Source of the DNA: Beta vulgaris subsp. vulgaris
Lineage: Eukaryota; Streptophyta; Magnoliopsida; Caryophyllales; Amaranthaceae
Assembly (NCBI RefSeq): GCF_026745355.1
Contig: NC_079210.1
Coordinates: forward strand, 11,414,560 to 11,478,559
Direction: 5' to 3'
DNA length: 64,000 nucleotides
Below, piece by piece: positions 47,433-60,133 of the stretch. The position numbers and the translations under genes were made by a program. Under the pieces are notes generated by a model, which did no database searches, was not told where the DNA came from, and was given only the letters and a program-made list of their open reading frames with translations. Each line of letters begins with the position of its first letter. Position 1 is the first letter of the stretch.

Positions 47433-48608
47433 TGTTAGTCTAGGACAAACACTTAAACAACTACAAGAAGGGGGGTGAATTGTAGTTGGGGAGATTTTCA
47501 AACTTTTTGCAGAAATAAAAGAATGATTGAATAAGAAAGAAGTAATTGCATGAACAAGAAAGAACTAGGAACACGAGATTTTTACAACGAAAACTTCCTA
47601 GGCCCGATAGGAAGAAAAACCTTGACCACAAGGGATTTTGACTCAATTCTCTTTAATAACTTTAGGCCAAAAGACTCTCTTTTGTACAACCTAAACTCGG
47701 ACCTACTCTGTTCCATTAGGAACTGGTTCCCAGTCAGCTTGTTCCCCCTGAACAGTTGACTTTCTCTCTTGACTTCACTTGTAGTCTTTTCTCTTTCTCT
47801 CTTCTCTTTCTCTTTCTCTTTTTTTCTCAAAATGATTACAGATTTAGATTCACTCAACCCAATCTATAATACACTAAGTACTAATGAAAGAAGAAGAAAA
47901 CCGAATACACTTTCACTAAAAATATTACACAGAAAATTCTGAAAGCATACATAAAAAGATCGTTACAAACAACTATTTGTAGAGACTAATCTTCTCATGT
48001 TCTTCTCCACGATCTTCTCCATGACCTTCTCCATGATCACACGAAGTTTAAATTCAGCCACTTCTCCCATTAATATGTTCGTTGATATATTATCGTTGGC
48101 AGTTGGTTAGTTATGCTCCACAAACTCAACCACTAACACGCGCATCTCCACTTTCCCACGCCTTGTTAGTAGGTTGGTTGTTGTGGTTCCTAAATTATAG
48201 GAACTACCACAATGCATCCTTTTTATGCGCTTGTTTAGGTTAGATTTTGGCGACTCTTTTTGTATGGAATTTACGAAAAGGTTGCACACAAACTAACTAA
48301 ACAGAATATTATGGAACCATAACATATCATAATTTTTACCTCCATAATATTAACGGTTTTGTCACAAAGTTTAACAACTTAATTTTGATTATTCTCCTAA
48401 TCAATTCTTCATAAGTTATTTAACATATTATTTATGAAGTCTAAAATAAATATACTAATTAAACTGAAAGAATAAATCTACACTATATAAACTAAGTTAA
48501 AACACACGTAATTAATTCTAACAAAATAAACTAGAAGCATACGGATAAAAAGAAACTAAAATCAAATAAAGTTTAATTATTTGTCATTATCAAAATAATG
48601 AAACAACA
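47433..48608 (-). repeat. copia 2 3' LTR
   Basis: 1176 bp, nearly the same as 57175-58355. A TATA-like CTACAAATAG (minus strand) at 47973-47982 is a possible promoter element. Confidence 0.95.
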
Positions 48609-48623
48609 ATATTCCCCCTTTTT
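48609..48623 (-). other. copia 2 polypurine tract
   Basis: Minus strand AAAAAGGGGGAATAT directly before the 3' LTR. Confidence 0.88.
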
Positions 48624-49078
48624 ATTATGACAAATAATTTGAAATTTTTTTATTTTTATGTTTTAAAAAAAATCTAGAGACTAAGACTATAACTCACAAA
48701 AAAAAAATACACAAAGTAGACTATACACAAACTAGACTTAAGTAAACTCAACTAAGACTGGGAACATGATCAGACTTGACTGGGAATAGGAATGAGAAAA
48801 ACATGCATAGGAACTAAGATAAAAAAAAAATTAGACACAATATCTCTTCCCCTTTGTCATTATCAAAACCAAGGAATGTACCTGCAGCACTAGAGAGTCA
48901 AAAGTCTAGGCATCAAGCAAGTTACTCAAACATAGATCTCATAATATTAGCCATCCAAACACACAAACAAAATAAGCATGCAGAAAGCAACAATAAGGAC
49001 AGCAAATTTAAAGCAATATGCAGAGTAAAGCAGAAGAGAGTGAAGAAATTAAAGAGAAATTAAAAGTCTTCATGTGTC

Positions 49079-50482
49079 TCAGAAGGACACAAGAAGAGAA
49101 TCCAAAAGAAATTGTTTAATAATTACAGCCACAAAAAAATTGTTCAATTGTTCCAAAGTTAAAGAAGTTAGGGTTGAGCGTTTGAAGAGAGAGGAGACAC
49201 AAATCAATCTTGGAGAGCACACCATCCACCTTGTTCCTGATCCCGTATCAGCATTCTTGATGGCAATCAGTTGTTGTTGCTGCTGAGAGTCCAGACAGAG
49301 ACAGTGTCTTATGGCATTGATCCTGGTGTGCAGAAGGGTCAAGGAGTCCTGAATTTCCCGGAGTATTGTTGAGCCAGTAGTAGACACAACGGAAAATCCA
49401 CAGCAGTAGAAGGACTGGATCGAGTCTAGGTGAATAAACACTTTTACCTTGATCCTGCTCCTTCAGAGACTTGGACCCAGCAACCTTTGACTCTTCCTAC
49501 AGACCCACTTGGAACCCCCTTCTTCACCCATATTCCTCTTACTACCACCTCAACCTTGACAAGCGTTTCTTCCCTCTCAAATCTATCTTCCCATTACCAA
49601 CCTTAAACTAAGCCTGTCAGAGTGTCCTTTGTAAGATAATTTTCTGGCTCAAGGAAAAAGAGGGACTGGCAGGCAGTTTAACTTTGCATGTTTGAAAACA
49701 GAGAGAGAAGATTTCCATAACCCACTTTGGTGTTATGGGAATGCAGTGAGAGAGATGTGAAATAATCAAGAGGGAAGGTTGATTTTATGTGTTAGCAAGG
49801 CAGTACATAATGGAAAGATCCATTAGACTTGCCTGGGTTCTTTTTGAGGAACGGGGTAGAATGAAACGCCAAACAAACTGGAATAACAATTTGTGAAATG
49901 GAGACAATTCTTTTTGATCTAAAGATAAGCATTAGAATTGCCGTTAAAGAAAGCAAGAATTTAGCATTTGAACTCCATTTATGTTCAAGCTTTGCCCTAC
50001 CCTTAATATCCTTGTAACCCTCAATTGGACATCAAACCATTCCCCCAGTTTCTTCTCAGTATGTACCACAACCATTACTACGACACACAAACACCCTCAG
50101 TTATGTAAAACCGAACAAAATCTTTCATTTCTTTTCATAAAGACCCTCATCTCAAACTGACAATTTTCCACCATTTTGAAATTTAAATATTTCAATAATC
50201 ATCCACTTGACTTTTTGCACCATGCAACATCAAAAAACCCACAAGAAATTGTGAGATTTTGTTTTCTTACCTCGCTTTGTAGGTACTGAATCTCTTTTCT
50301 TGTTCGCTTTCAACCTCTTTTCACCATCTTCTTTTTCGGAGAGAGAGAAACAGGAGCAGAGGATCCGATTTTGACCCGAGAATCTTCTTTGTCTTGGATG
50401 ATTCTTGAGCACTTTTCATCAGGATGGTGTTTTCTCTCTGGGAAATTTTCGTGATCACCGGTATTTTGGTTTTGGAAGACAT
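49079..50482 (-). pseudogene. copia 2 third ORF (SIRE env-like position)
   Basis: Starts MSSKTKIPVITKISQRE at 50482. A frame change leads to LKNHPRQRRFSGQNR and a basic stretch (KRLKANKKRDSVPTKRGKK). The following kilobase has no long frame. The C-terminal end may be 49079-49441, which includes a helical ILREIQDSLTLLHTRINAI segment similar in position to the coiled coil of copia 1 ORF3. Function is unknown. About 450 bp of non-coding 3' sequence separates it from the PPT. Confidence 0.5.
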
Positions 50483-51027
50483 GGTGAAAGTGTTTTGGAG
50501 GAGGTTGAAGATGAGGAGAGAGAGAGAGAGAGAGAGATGATTGATGTGAGAGTGGAAATTATGAGGGGTCAGTGATGTTGGGTTGGGTTATAAAGTAATC
50601 ATGATTCGCGTGAAAAGAAATGGAGAGTTAGGTTTAATGAAACGGTTTATGGGTTTTGGAAGGCAATTAATGAAGTTTCTTCATTTAACTTAGATTAATT
50701 GAACGCTGTAATGTGGCTATAATCTATTAAGTATTTAATTTTGGAAGGAAAGGTGTGAAAAGAAAAGAACAAGGAAATTTGGAGGAAAATTAGAAAAATA
50801 AAAAAAAAAAATTACTCTTGCATATGATAAAATGTGTCCATAATTACAAACTACATACGTACCAAATATGTGCAAGGACACTAAGGGTAATATTCAAGAC
50901 ATATGTGAGTCCTTATACTTGACCCTAGGTGTATGAATTTAATTCATGAAAGTTGCAGGACATACTTAGAAAACAATTTGGGGGAATCAACATCATGTGT
51001 ACATTTAAACAATTTTTATCATTCCTA

Positions 51028-52600
51028 GTTCCAAGCGTATCTTTTCAAACCTGTCCCTAGATAGAGGTTTAGTCAATATGTCAGCTATTTGATTTTCAGT
51101 TGGACAAAATCAACTTTGACTAATCCCTTTCTACATTGTCTTTTAGGAAATGATGTCTAATGTGAATATGCTTGACCTAGAGTGATGAACTGGATCCTTG
51201 GAAATGCAAATGCACTAGTATTATCACAGATATAGGAACACACTTAAATTTTATGCCAAAGTCACGTACCTGTTGCTTGATCCATAATACCTGAGAGCAG
51301 CAACAGCAGTGCCACGTATTCAGCTTCGCTGTGGAAAGAGCAACGTGTTTTGTTTCTTTGAGCTCCAAGAAACCAAGCTTGATCCTAGGAACTGGATACC
51401 CGATGTGCTTTTCGATTCACCAAGTCTCCAGCATAGTCAGCATCGGAATAGCTTACTAGATCAAAGATGTCACTTCGAGGATAGAACAAACAAAGATCAT
51501 CACTTCCTTTCAAATATCTAAGAATCCTTTTGACAGCTGTCAAATGAGATTCCTTAGGATTTGATTGGAATCTACACATAAACCAACACTAAAGGAATAT
51601 CAGGCCTACTAGCAGTTAGATAAAGTAAGGAACCAATCATACCTCTATAGAGTTTCTGATCTACGGACTTACCACTTTGATCCTCATCTAACCTTGTACC
51701 TGTTCCTATAGGAGTATGGTTTGATTTTTCTTGATCCAGTCCATACTTTTTCAATAATCCTTTACGTATTTTTGTTGATAGATCATTGTTCCTTTTCAGT
51801 TTGCTTGATTTGCAAACCGAGAAAGAAGTTTAATTCTCCCATCATGCTCATTTCAAATTCACTATGCATTAACTCAACAAATTCTTTCAAAGAGATTCGT
51901 TAGTTGCACCAAAAATTATATCATCCACATAAATCTGAACCACTAGGATGTCTGTTCCTTTGGACGAAGGAACAGGGTCCTATCAACTTTCCTCGTATAA
52001 AATCATTAGAAAGTAAGAATTTTGAAAGTCTTTCATACCATGATCTAGGAGCTTGCTTAAGCCCATAAAGAGCTTTATCTAGCTTATAGACATGATTGGA
52101 AGATCCGGGTTTTCAAAACCAGGAGGTTGTTCCACATATACGTCTTCAATCAAATATCCATTTAAAAAGGCACATTTGACGTCTATTTGGTACAGCCTAA
52201 AACCCATGAATGCGCAAAGGCCATCAAAATTCTTATTGCTTCTATCCTAGCTACAGGAGCAAAGGTTTCATCAAAGTCAATACCTTCTTGTTGAGGTCCC
52301 TTTGGCTACGAGTCTGGATTTGTTTCTTATGACTGTTGCATGTTCGTCAGCTTGTTCCTGAAGACCCATTTTAGCCAATCACCTTTTGGTTTTTAGGCTT
52401 GGTCTCAAGATGCCAGACCTTGTTCCTCTGGAACTCATTCAGTTCCTCTTGCATGGCTTTATCCAGTCAGACTCCAATAGGGCATCATTGTGATCTCATG
52501 GTTCTGTCATAGACAAAAAGGCATGGAAAGCACTAAATTTTTCAGTTGGGATCTCGTTTGAGTTCCCTTTTCAATATCACTTACGATTAAATCCAATAGA
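51028..52600 (-). pseudogene. copia 2 reverse transcriptase and RNase H
   Basis: Minus-strand pieces include [13 protein letters not shown] (51904-51946), [17 protein letters not shown], a [14 protein letters not shown] block, and the RGMIGSLLYLTASRPDI-LVLVYV and AVKRILRYLKGSDDLCLFYP blocks. RNase H follows with SYSDADYAGDLVNRKA, ALSTAKLNTWH and ADILTKPLSRDRFEK. Many frameshifts make it more degraded than copia 1. Confidence 0.85.
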
Positions 52601-52859
52601 TGGGATTTCATATGTTTCCATGGTTTTGGTTCATATCTTCTTGTCTCTGCTCCTCCAGCTTGAGAAGCTTCATTCGTTTCGTTTACTGGATGAATTTTCT
52701 GCTGCCTGTTCCTCCTGTATTCAGGAAAAGCTATCTCTTCTTCAGGAATATGCTTTTTGTCGGTTCCTGCAGGTGTTAGTTCCTCATCAATGTTTACTGA
52801 CTCCTCAAACGAGTCAGTCCTATTTCAAAGTCATTTTCATGACTTAGTTCCTGCAGGAG

Positions 52860-54130
52860 TTAGTTTCATCAAAAATAACATGGACACTTTCCTCAAACAC
52901 ATTGTTCGTTTGTTGTAAACTCTATATGCTTACTACTTAAAGCATATCCAATAAAAACAGCCTCATCACTTCTAGCATCAAACTTTCCTAAATTGTCTTT
53001 ACCATTGTTATGTACAAAGCATTTACAACCAAAGATTCTAAAGTATGAGATATTGGGTTTTCTTCCTTTGAGTAGCTCATAAGGGGTCTTCAGACAATGG
53101 TCTTAGCATGACTCTATTGATTATGTAGCATGCCGTTTCACTGCTTCAGCCCAGAATTTCTTCGGAAGATTGCTTGCTATGATCATTGTTCTTGCCATGT
53201 CCTCCAAAGTGCGATTCTTCCTTTCTACCACGCCATTTTATTGTGGAGTTCTAGGAGTTGAGAAGTTGTGATCAAGCCTTCTTTCTGCAAAACTCATCAA
53301 ATTTGAGTTTTCAAACTCCTTACCATGATCAGAACGCAAGTGCTTAATTTTAAAACCACTTATTCTTTGAGTTCTTTTTGCAAAGTTAACAAATTCATCA
53401 AATGTCTCATCTTTGCTATGGAGAAAAATAACCCAAGTGTATCTTGAAAAATCATCAACTATAACAAGCACATATCTCTTACCAGATCGACTTTGGATTC
53501 GAACAGGGCCACATAAGTCCATATGAATCAATTCAGAGGACTTTGTGTCTTACCATTTTCTTTGATTTGAACGAGGATCTAACTTGTTTACCTTTTGCAC
53601 ATGGTCCACAAACTTCATGATTTGAGACTTTGATTGTTGGTAATCCAACAACAAGTCCTTACCACTTAGCTTCTGGAGCAATGCCATACTTGCGTGACCA
53701 CACTTTTATGCCAAAGAAGTGGTTCATTGTCGACGGCACTTAAACAAGTTAGATTGTTCCTAGGAAAAGGTTGAGATCAACAACGTATGTTTCCCTTTTC
53801 CTGTTCCTTCTGAATTTGGTACCTGTTCCTGCATTACTTACTACAAACTCATCAGTAAAATTTACACTGTTCCCTTTGTCGAAAATTGAGAAATACTAAG
53901 CAGATTGTGTTTTAAACCCTCGACCAAAAATACATTATCTATGGAATGTGACTTAGACTTTCCTACCTTCCCTATTGCTACAATGTTACCGGTAAGATTG
54001 TCTCCAAGGTCACAGTTCCTCCATCATAGGCTGTAAGCGAGAGAAATTTCTTTTTATCTCCTGTCATGTGTTTAGAACAACCGCTATCGAGGTACCACAG
54101 GTTGTTCCCCCTCACTTTAGTATCAAAACA
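52860..54130 (-). pseudogene. copia 2 protease and integrase
   Basis: Minus strand: a protease region with the WYLDSGCSKHMTGD-type site near 54060-54110, the pre-integrase finger around 53580-53700, then MIHMDLCGPVRIQSRSGKRY, VIVDDFSRYTWVIF (D), LRSDHGKEFEN (D) and a RTPQ-stop-NGVVERKN block (E). The in-frame TAA before NGVVERK kills the catalytic core. Later pieces show the KCFVHNNGKDNLGKFDARSD-type block near 52970-53030. Confidence 0.88.
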
Positions 54131-54237
54131 ATCAGTCAGTGGTAAGAATCCAGTCTGACTTGGGTTCCTCTGTCGGGCTAGTATTTCTCTTAACTTTCCA
54201 CACTTGCTTAATTAAGTGAGTGTTCATATTTCAATAT

Positions 54238-57120
54238 GTTCTTCTCTGTAGGAACAGTCAGACACAAGGTGTCCACTGTTCTCACAGTAAGAGCATATTC
54301 GACTGCTTGGAAGATTAACATATTTTTTTCATTTTGTTTTTCTTTTTGTGATTGAAACCTAACCCACTTCTTCCTTCATTTTTATATTTTTGTATCCAAC
54401 TCATTGGATCAGGAAGTTTCGTTCTTGAAGATTCCATTTTCTCTTTAAGTACCAGATATTTACTTAAAACCTTTTCATGTTCGAATTTTAAATTTTCGAA
54501 CCCGGATCTGGTATTTATAGAGGAACTGGTTCCTTCAGGAACGAATAGTTTCAATTCAGCCATTTCCATATTCAAGAAATAATTTTCATTTTTAGCATTT
54601 TTAAAAGCTTCTCAAATACGTCGGTTTTCATCAAAAACTTCAAAGAATCTTTCTCAATGTTTGCATTCATTGTTTTAAACCAATTTGAATATCCTTTGGT
54701 GGCTTCTAAGGCTTTTTCTAAATTTTCTTCCACTAAGGGGAAGGGCTGCGCAGGAAGGGATGCGCTTTTTCAACAAGCACAACCCTACTAGTGAAGGGTT
54801 GCGCTTTTCTTCAAAAGTGCATCCCCACATAACAGAAGGGTTGCGCCTTTGAAGAAAAGCGCAGCCCTTCACTTAGTAGGCTGCGCTTGTAGAAAAAGCG
54901 CAACCCTTTTTACATTCAGAAGGGTTGCGCTTTTTCTACAAGCGCAGCCTTACTAAGTGAAGGGTTGCGCTTTTCTTCAAAGGCGCAACCCTTCTGTTTT
55001 GTAGGGCTGCGTTTTTAAAACAAGCGCAACCCTTCTTAAAAAAATTTTAAATAATAAATTCGCGGGCTTCAAATATTATCCCTCCTTCTCTCTCCTCTCT
55101 CACATCCCTCCTCCCTTTTCCTCCTTCTCTCTCCTCTCTCACGTCCCTCCTCCCTTCCTTTTCCTCCTCTCTCATTCTCTCTTCTATCTCAAAAACTCCC
55201 AGAAACGCGACAAAAAACCTGAAATGATTTGCACTAATCGGGCCGATGGAGTCCGATTGCCTATTGTGATACCTTTTCGGAAGCGGAACGGGCCAACGAG
55301 TCAAACTCACCGCTCTGCTGTGATGTATAGGCTTTTTAAGCCATCCGAGTTTGTTTAAGGCTCGAAATAGGCATTTTAAGTATTTCCGAATTTTATTATT
55401 TCCTTAATTATGTATTAGGGTTTTGTTTTACGTATTTAAACATTATTAGGTCAATGTTTGGAGGCAGTTTTTTACTTTTCAGATCTATAATTTCTTAATC
55501 TTTGTTTTGATTAATGTTCTTGTATTTTCAGATTTATAATTTTTTCTCTTCTGTATTTTAGTTTTTGTTCCTTTTTTTTCATTTTCGTTTCGTTCTTTTT
55601 TTTTTGTTTTGGGTTTAGTTGCATTGTAGAATTCTCTATGTGATAACATTTTTTGATTTCCTGTTTTGTTTTAGTTTTCCTGACCATATTTCCTATTCCC
55701 CTTTTGGATTTGGATGGTTTACTTTAAAGTTTAATGCAAATGTTAAAATTCAGAAAATGTGAGATTAATATATGAGTAAAAAATGTCAAAAAAAAATTTT
55801 TTTTTTTGGTAGGAAGGGCTGCGCTTTTACCTAAAAAGTGCAGCCCTACTTAGAAAGTGAAGGGCTGCTGTCAAAAAGCGCAGCCCTAAGGGCCTTTTTT
55901 AGCAGAGTCCTTCCTTATTTTTCCACTAGTGTTCTCTAACACAAATGGCCTTATAGTCATCCAAAGTTTCCAAAAGTAGTTTTATTAATTGATTCTTTGA
56001 AAGTTCTTTTAACTCTTCTTCAATAACATTTATGCGTACCTTGTTGTTTGGCAAGTCTTCTTCCTCGTCTGTTTTGCCATGAGACATAAATGAGTTGTTC
56101 CTCTTCTGGTTGTTCCTGCTCCTCGTCTGAATCCGATTCTCCCCAGGCAGCAACCATGGCCCTTCTCATATCAACTTTTGAGCAAGGTTTTTGTTGTTCC
56201 TTTCCCTTCTCCTTGTATTTTCCTTTGCTCTTTTCATTTTCTTAGAGAGGACATTCCTTTATGAAGTGATCCGGACTTCCACACTTGTGACAGCTTAGCT
56301 TCCCTGCTTTTTCAAGTTCTTTCCTTTGTAATTCTTGTTGAAGAACTTTTTGAATCTTTTCACGATCAATGCTGCCTCTTCATCATCAGTTTCTGAATCC
56401 TCCAAATCATCGGACTTGAGAGCCAAAACTTTAGGCCTACTAGAGTCAACTTTATGAGTTCCTAGATGGATTTAATGAGTCAGCAAGGAGCCGGAAAGTT
56501 GCTCGATATTGAATGTGGTGAAATCTTTTGTTTCAAGCAGGGCAGTAATTTGCCATCATTTTTCATCCTGAGGTATACTTCGTAGAACTTTTGTACTTGT
56601 TCCTCTAGAGTGATGATCTTCCTAGAGATCAGTTCATTAATTATGTTGGAGACCTGGTGAGCATCTCTTGAACAGACTCCTTAGGCTTCATTTGGAATAG
56701 CTCGTATTTGTGCATGAGCATGTCAATTTTTAATCTCTTGACTTCGTTTGTTCCTTCGTGAGTAACTTGAAGAAGTTCCCACATTTGCTTGGCTGATTTG
56801 CATCCCATGACTCGATTGTGTTCATGGGGACCAAGGCCACGGTGGGGAATCTTTTTGGCCAAGTTGTTCATCTCCATCTTGTCGAAGTCATCCTTATCAT
56901 ATTTGGATAGAGGTTTGGAGATGTCTTCACCTTTTTCATTTTTCTCTGTGACTTCAAAGTCACCAATCTCTATTACTCTCCAAACTTGATAATTTTCGGC
57001 CTTAATAAAAATTTCCATACGATTCTTCCAGTATGGATAATACTTGCCATTAAACATGGGTCGACGCTGAGTTGAGTAACCTTCTTTCAATCTTTCTCCT
57101 GATGTGTTCATCATTTCCAA
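54238..57120 (-). pseudogene. copia 2 gag, interrupted by CACTA element B
   Basis: Starts MEMMNTSGERLKEGYSTQRR at 57120, then YPYWKNRMEIFIKAENYQVW, GLGPHEHNRVMGCKSAKQMW and MHKYELFQMKPKESVQEM, the same capsid as copia 1. A knuckle CHKCGSPDHFIKEC lies near 56260-56300 and a second, CSYCENSGHLVSDC, near 54260-54300. Between them are the acidic and helical linkers, cut by CACTA element B (54731-55931). Frameshifts occur near 56650 and elsewhere. Confidence 0.9.
54731..55931. mobile_element. non-autonomous CACTA element B
   Basis: Left end CACTAAGGGGAAGGGCTGCG, right end TTTTTCCACTAGTG. TSD TTC at 54728-54730 and 55932-55934. The left 300 bp is an array of AAGGGTTGCGCTTTT units in alternating orientation, able to form hairpins. 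The interior includes CT-rich repeats and a 44-codon frame (55224-55358) I do not recognise. No transposase. Confidence 0.9.
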
Positions 57121-57159
57121 GATCTAGCTCCTTAGTGTTAACTGATTTTGGAGGAACCA

Positions 57160-57172
57160 GGCTCTGATACCA
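57160..57172 (-). other. copia 2 primer-binding site (initiator tRNA-Met)
   Basis: Minus strand TGGTATCAGAGCC, two bases from the LTR. Confidence 0.9.
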
Positions 57173-57174
57173 AT

Positions 57175-58355
57175 TGTTAGTCTAGGACGAACACTTAAAC
57201 AACTACAAGAGGAGGATGAATTGTAGTTGGGGAGATTTTCAAACTTTTTGCGGAAATAAAAGAATGATTGAATAAGAAAGAAAGTAATTGTGAAAAGAAA
57301 GAACTAGGAACAGAGATTTTTACAAGGAAAACTTCTAGGCCCAATAGGAAGAAAAACTTGACCACGAGGGATTTTGACTCAATTCTCTTTAATAACTTTA
57401 GGCCAAAAGACTCTCTTTTGTACAACCTAAACTCGGACCTACTCTGTTCCACTAGGAACTGGCTCCCAGTCAGCTTTTTCCCCCCGAACAGGTGACTTTC
57501 TCTCTTGACTTCACTCGAATCTTTTCTTTTCTCTTTCTCTTTTCTCTTTCTCTTTTTCTCTAAAATGATTACAGTTTAGATTCACTCAACCCAATCTATA
57601 ATACACTAAGTACTAATGAAAGAAGAAGAAAACCAAATACACTTTCACTATAAATATTACACAGAAAATTCTGAAAGCATACATAAAAAGAACGTTACAA
57701 ACAACTATTTGTAGAGACCAATCTTCTCATGTTCTTCTCCACGATCTTCTCCATGATCTTCTCCATGATCTTCTCCATGATCACACGAAACTTAAATTCA
57801 GCCACTTCTCCCATTAATATGTCCGTCGATATATTACCGTTGGCAGTTGGTTAGTTATGCTCCACAAACTCAGCCACTAACACGTGCATCTCTAGTTTCT
57901 CACGCCTTGTTAGTAGGTTGGTTGTTGTGGTTCCTAAATTATAGGAACTACCACAACGCATCCTTTTTATGCGCTTGTTTAGGTTAGATTTTGGCGACTC
58001 CTTGTATATGAAATTTACGGAAAGGCTGCACACACACTAACTAAACCGAATATTATGGAACCATAACATATCATAATTTTTACCTCCATAATATTAACGG
58101 TTTTGTCACAAATAAAGTTTAACAACTTAATTTTGATTATTCTCCTAATCAATTCTTCATAAGTTATTTAACATATTATTTGTGAAGTCTAAAATAAATA
58201 TACTAATTTAAACTGAAAGAATAAATCTACACTATAAACTAAGTTAAAACACACGTAATTAATTCTAACAAAATAAACTAGAAACATACGGATAAAAAGA
58301 AACTAAAATCAAATAAAGTTTAATTATTTGTCATTATCAAAATAATGAAACAACA
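57175..58355 (-). repeat. copia 2 5' LTR
   Basis: 1181 bp, partner of 47433-48608. Visible differences are small indels, for example an extra CTTCTCCATGAT unit near 57755 and AATAA near 58111. Confidence 0.95.
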
Positions 58356-58681
58356 GTTTCCTCTCCCTCCTTTTCTCTCACGTCCATAACAAACAGAAGA
58401 ATGCAGCCCCCTTTTAATCTTTCTCCTCAACAAACCCCTCTTCTTCTCTCTCACCCTCCTTCTCTCTCACGTCTACAACAAACATAACTCACCGTCGGTG
58501 CATTCTCTATGCCGGCCTCTCCATAGAATCAATCCCAACCGTCGATCTCCATCTTCTCTCTCAATCAGAACTCCAGCTTTCGACCTCTCTTCATGGGTAT
58601 TCTCTCTTCGTAAAAGTTATACAACAGAATAAAAGCTAGACGAACTGAATTCTAATAGATGACATTATAAATCCTCTACAG

Positions 58682-58999
58682 GGTATTCTTCGTGGTATGC
58701 ATGACGCACCAAATAAGCCAATAATGTTGTGCTCAGGCAACGACAACACTATGCGTCTGTATGAACTACCATCGTGAGTATCAATTTCCTTTTGGTCTCT
58801 CTTTGTTGTGCCTAGTGTTAACAATTCTATCTCTCATTGCTACAGCTTTGTTGAGAGAGGCAGGATTTTTTCTAAGCAAGAAGTGCGAGGAATTCACGTT
58901 AGTCCTGCATGGCTTTTTTTCATCGATGATAGGACTGGTCTGGTGTCGGTGTGGCGATGCTCAAGTGATTCAACTGCATCATTGGACAAAGCTACTTAA
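58682..58999 (+). pseudogene. captured host-gene fragment: two WD40 exons of a ZFWD-like protein
   Basis: Exon 58682-58773 follows a consensus acceptor (CTCTACAG). It reads ILRGMHDAPNKPIMLCSGND and then NTMRLYELPS. A 72-nt intron (58774-58845, GTGAGT...TGCTACAG) joins it in phase to exon 58846-58999: FVERGRIFSKQEVRGIHVSP, AWLFFIDDRTGLVSVWR, stop at TAA. The order of CSGNDNTMRLYELPSF, ERGRIF, KQEVR and the final GLVSVWR strand matches the C-terminal WD40 blades of plant CCCH-WD40 (ZFWD) proteins as I know them. It lies wholly inside CACTA element C, so it is a transduplicated fragment rather than a host locus. Confidence 0.75.
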
Positions 59000-59724
59000 A
59001 ATTGAGTAGCTCAGTTTGATTATTCGACAATCCACTTCGAGAAATAGAGATCGTTTTCTCTCTCTGCTCTTCCCACACTTTCGACCTCCGTCGTTGCGTC
59101 TTCAACGAATCTGTTCCGTCTTCGCCTCAAAATCGATTGTTCCGTCTTCAACGAATTCGCTGATAGCCGCAAACAAACTTATTCTCGTCTTCGCCTCGCA
59201 ACTCCAATAACAACACAAACAACAACAACACAAACAACAACACCAACAACAGCGCACAGAGAACGCGCCCTATTTGAACGTAGATTATAATTTTTGAGTT
59301 TTTTTTTCAGATCTAGGTTTGATTTTGAGTTTTGTTTAATTTTCATTTTCGTTTTTGTTCCTTTTTTTTCATTTTCTGTCATTCTGAATTTGTGTGTTTG
59401 TAATTTTTGAGTTTAACTTCCATTTTCGTTTGAGTATTATGTATTTCTGTCATTCTGAATTTGTGTGTTTGATTTTTTTTCCATTTTGCGTTCCTTTTTT
59501 TTTCATTTTCTGTTCCCTTTTTTTTCATTTTGGTTCATTTTTTCATTTTCGTTATTTTTAGTCAATTTCCGTTCCTTTTTTTCATTTTCGTTATTTTTCT
59601 TTTCTTTTTTAGATCTATAAATTTCGAATGTTCTTGTTGATTTTCTCTGTTGTAAATTTCTTGATATATTTAAGAGTAAAAAAATGTCAAAAAAAAAACA
59701 TTTTTTTTTATTTTTTATGGGTCG

Positions 59725-59960
59725 AAAGGGTTGCGGTTTTGTGCAAAAAACGCAGCCCTTTGTACAAAGAAGGGCTGCGTTTTTAGGCACAAAACCGCAG
59801 CCCTTCCAATATGGAAGGGCTGTATTTTTGGGCCCAAAAACGCAGCCCTTCATTGTGAAGGGCTGCGGTTTAAAAACGCAGCCCTTCACTGAAGGGCTGC
59901 TATAGAATGGGCTGCTGGCCAAAAATGCAGCCCTTAGGGCTGTTTTAACCGCAGCTCTTC
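59725..59960. repeat. CACTA C right subterminal repeats
   Basis: Alternating AAGGGCTGCGGTTTT and reverse-complement units. The 156-residue minus-strand frame here (59503-59973) is only the repeats read through, giving GCVFKPQPF-like motifs. Confidence 0.9.
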
Positions 59961-60133
59961 CGTTTTTTTCCACTAGTGACTGGTCCTAACTTTTGAGTCT
60001 TGAGTCCTCTCTTTTTTTTATGAAGTTGTCCTTTGTAAAAAGTGATGAAAATCTCTGTCGAGTTTTTTTTCATTTAAGTTGTCTCTTGTACTAAATTGTT
60101 GGTTGGAGGAAACTTTGAATGTTTTTTATCATC

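Larger units (their letters stand above)
47433..58355 (-). mobile_element. SIRE-type Ty1/copia element 2, structurally complete
   Basis: LTRs 47433-48608 and 57175-58355 (plus strand TGTTAGTCTAGG...GAAACAACA). TSD GTTTC at 47428-47432 and 58356-58360. On the minus strand: LTR, tRNA-Met PBS, gag, protease, integrase, RT, RNase H, third ORF, PPT, LTR. The LTRs differ from those of copia 1, so it is a separate family in the same lineage. Its gag region contains CACTA element B. Confidence 0.95.
47300..59978. mobile_element. CACTA element C, carrying captured gene exons and split by copia 2
   Basis: Left end CACTAGGGAAAAAACGG, right end CGTTTTTTTCCACTAGTG. TSD ACT at 47297-47299 and 59979-59981. 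Without copia 2 (47433-58355) it is about 1.75 kb. It shares AAATAAATTCGCGGGCTTCAA with CACTA element B. Both ends have GGGCTGCG subterminal repeats. No transposase is encoded, so it needs one in trans. It holds a spliced gene fragment at 58682-58999. Confidence 0.9.

Noticed and set aside
58682..58999. Native host gene at this locus
   Set aside because: Only two internal-type exons exist and they lie between CACTA TIRs with a 3-bp TSD. No promoter or upstream CCCH exons are seen.
59503..59973. 156-residue Cys/Phe repeat protein on the minus strand
   Set aside because: It is the CACTA subterminal repeats (GGGCTGCG units) read through. The pattern repeats with the DNA unit.
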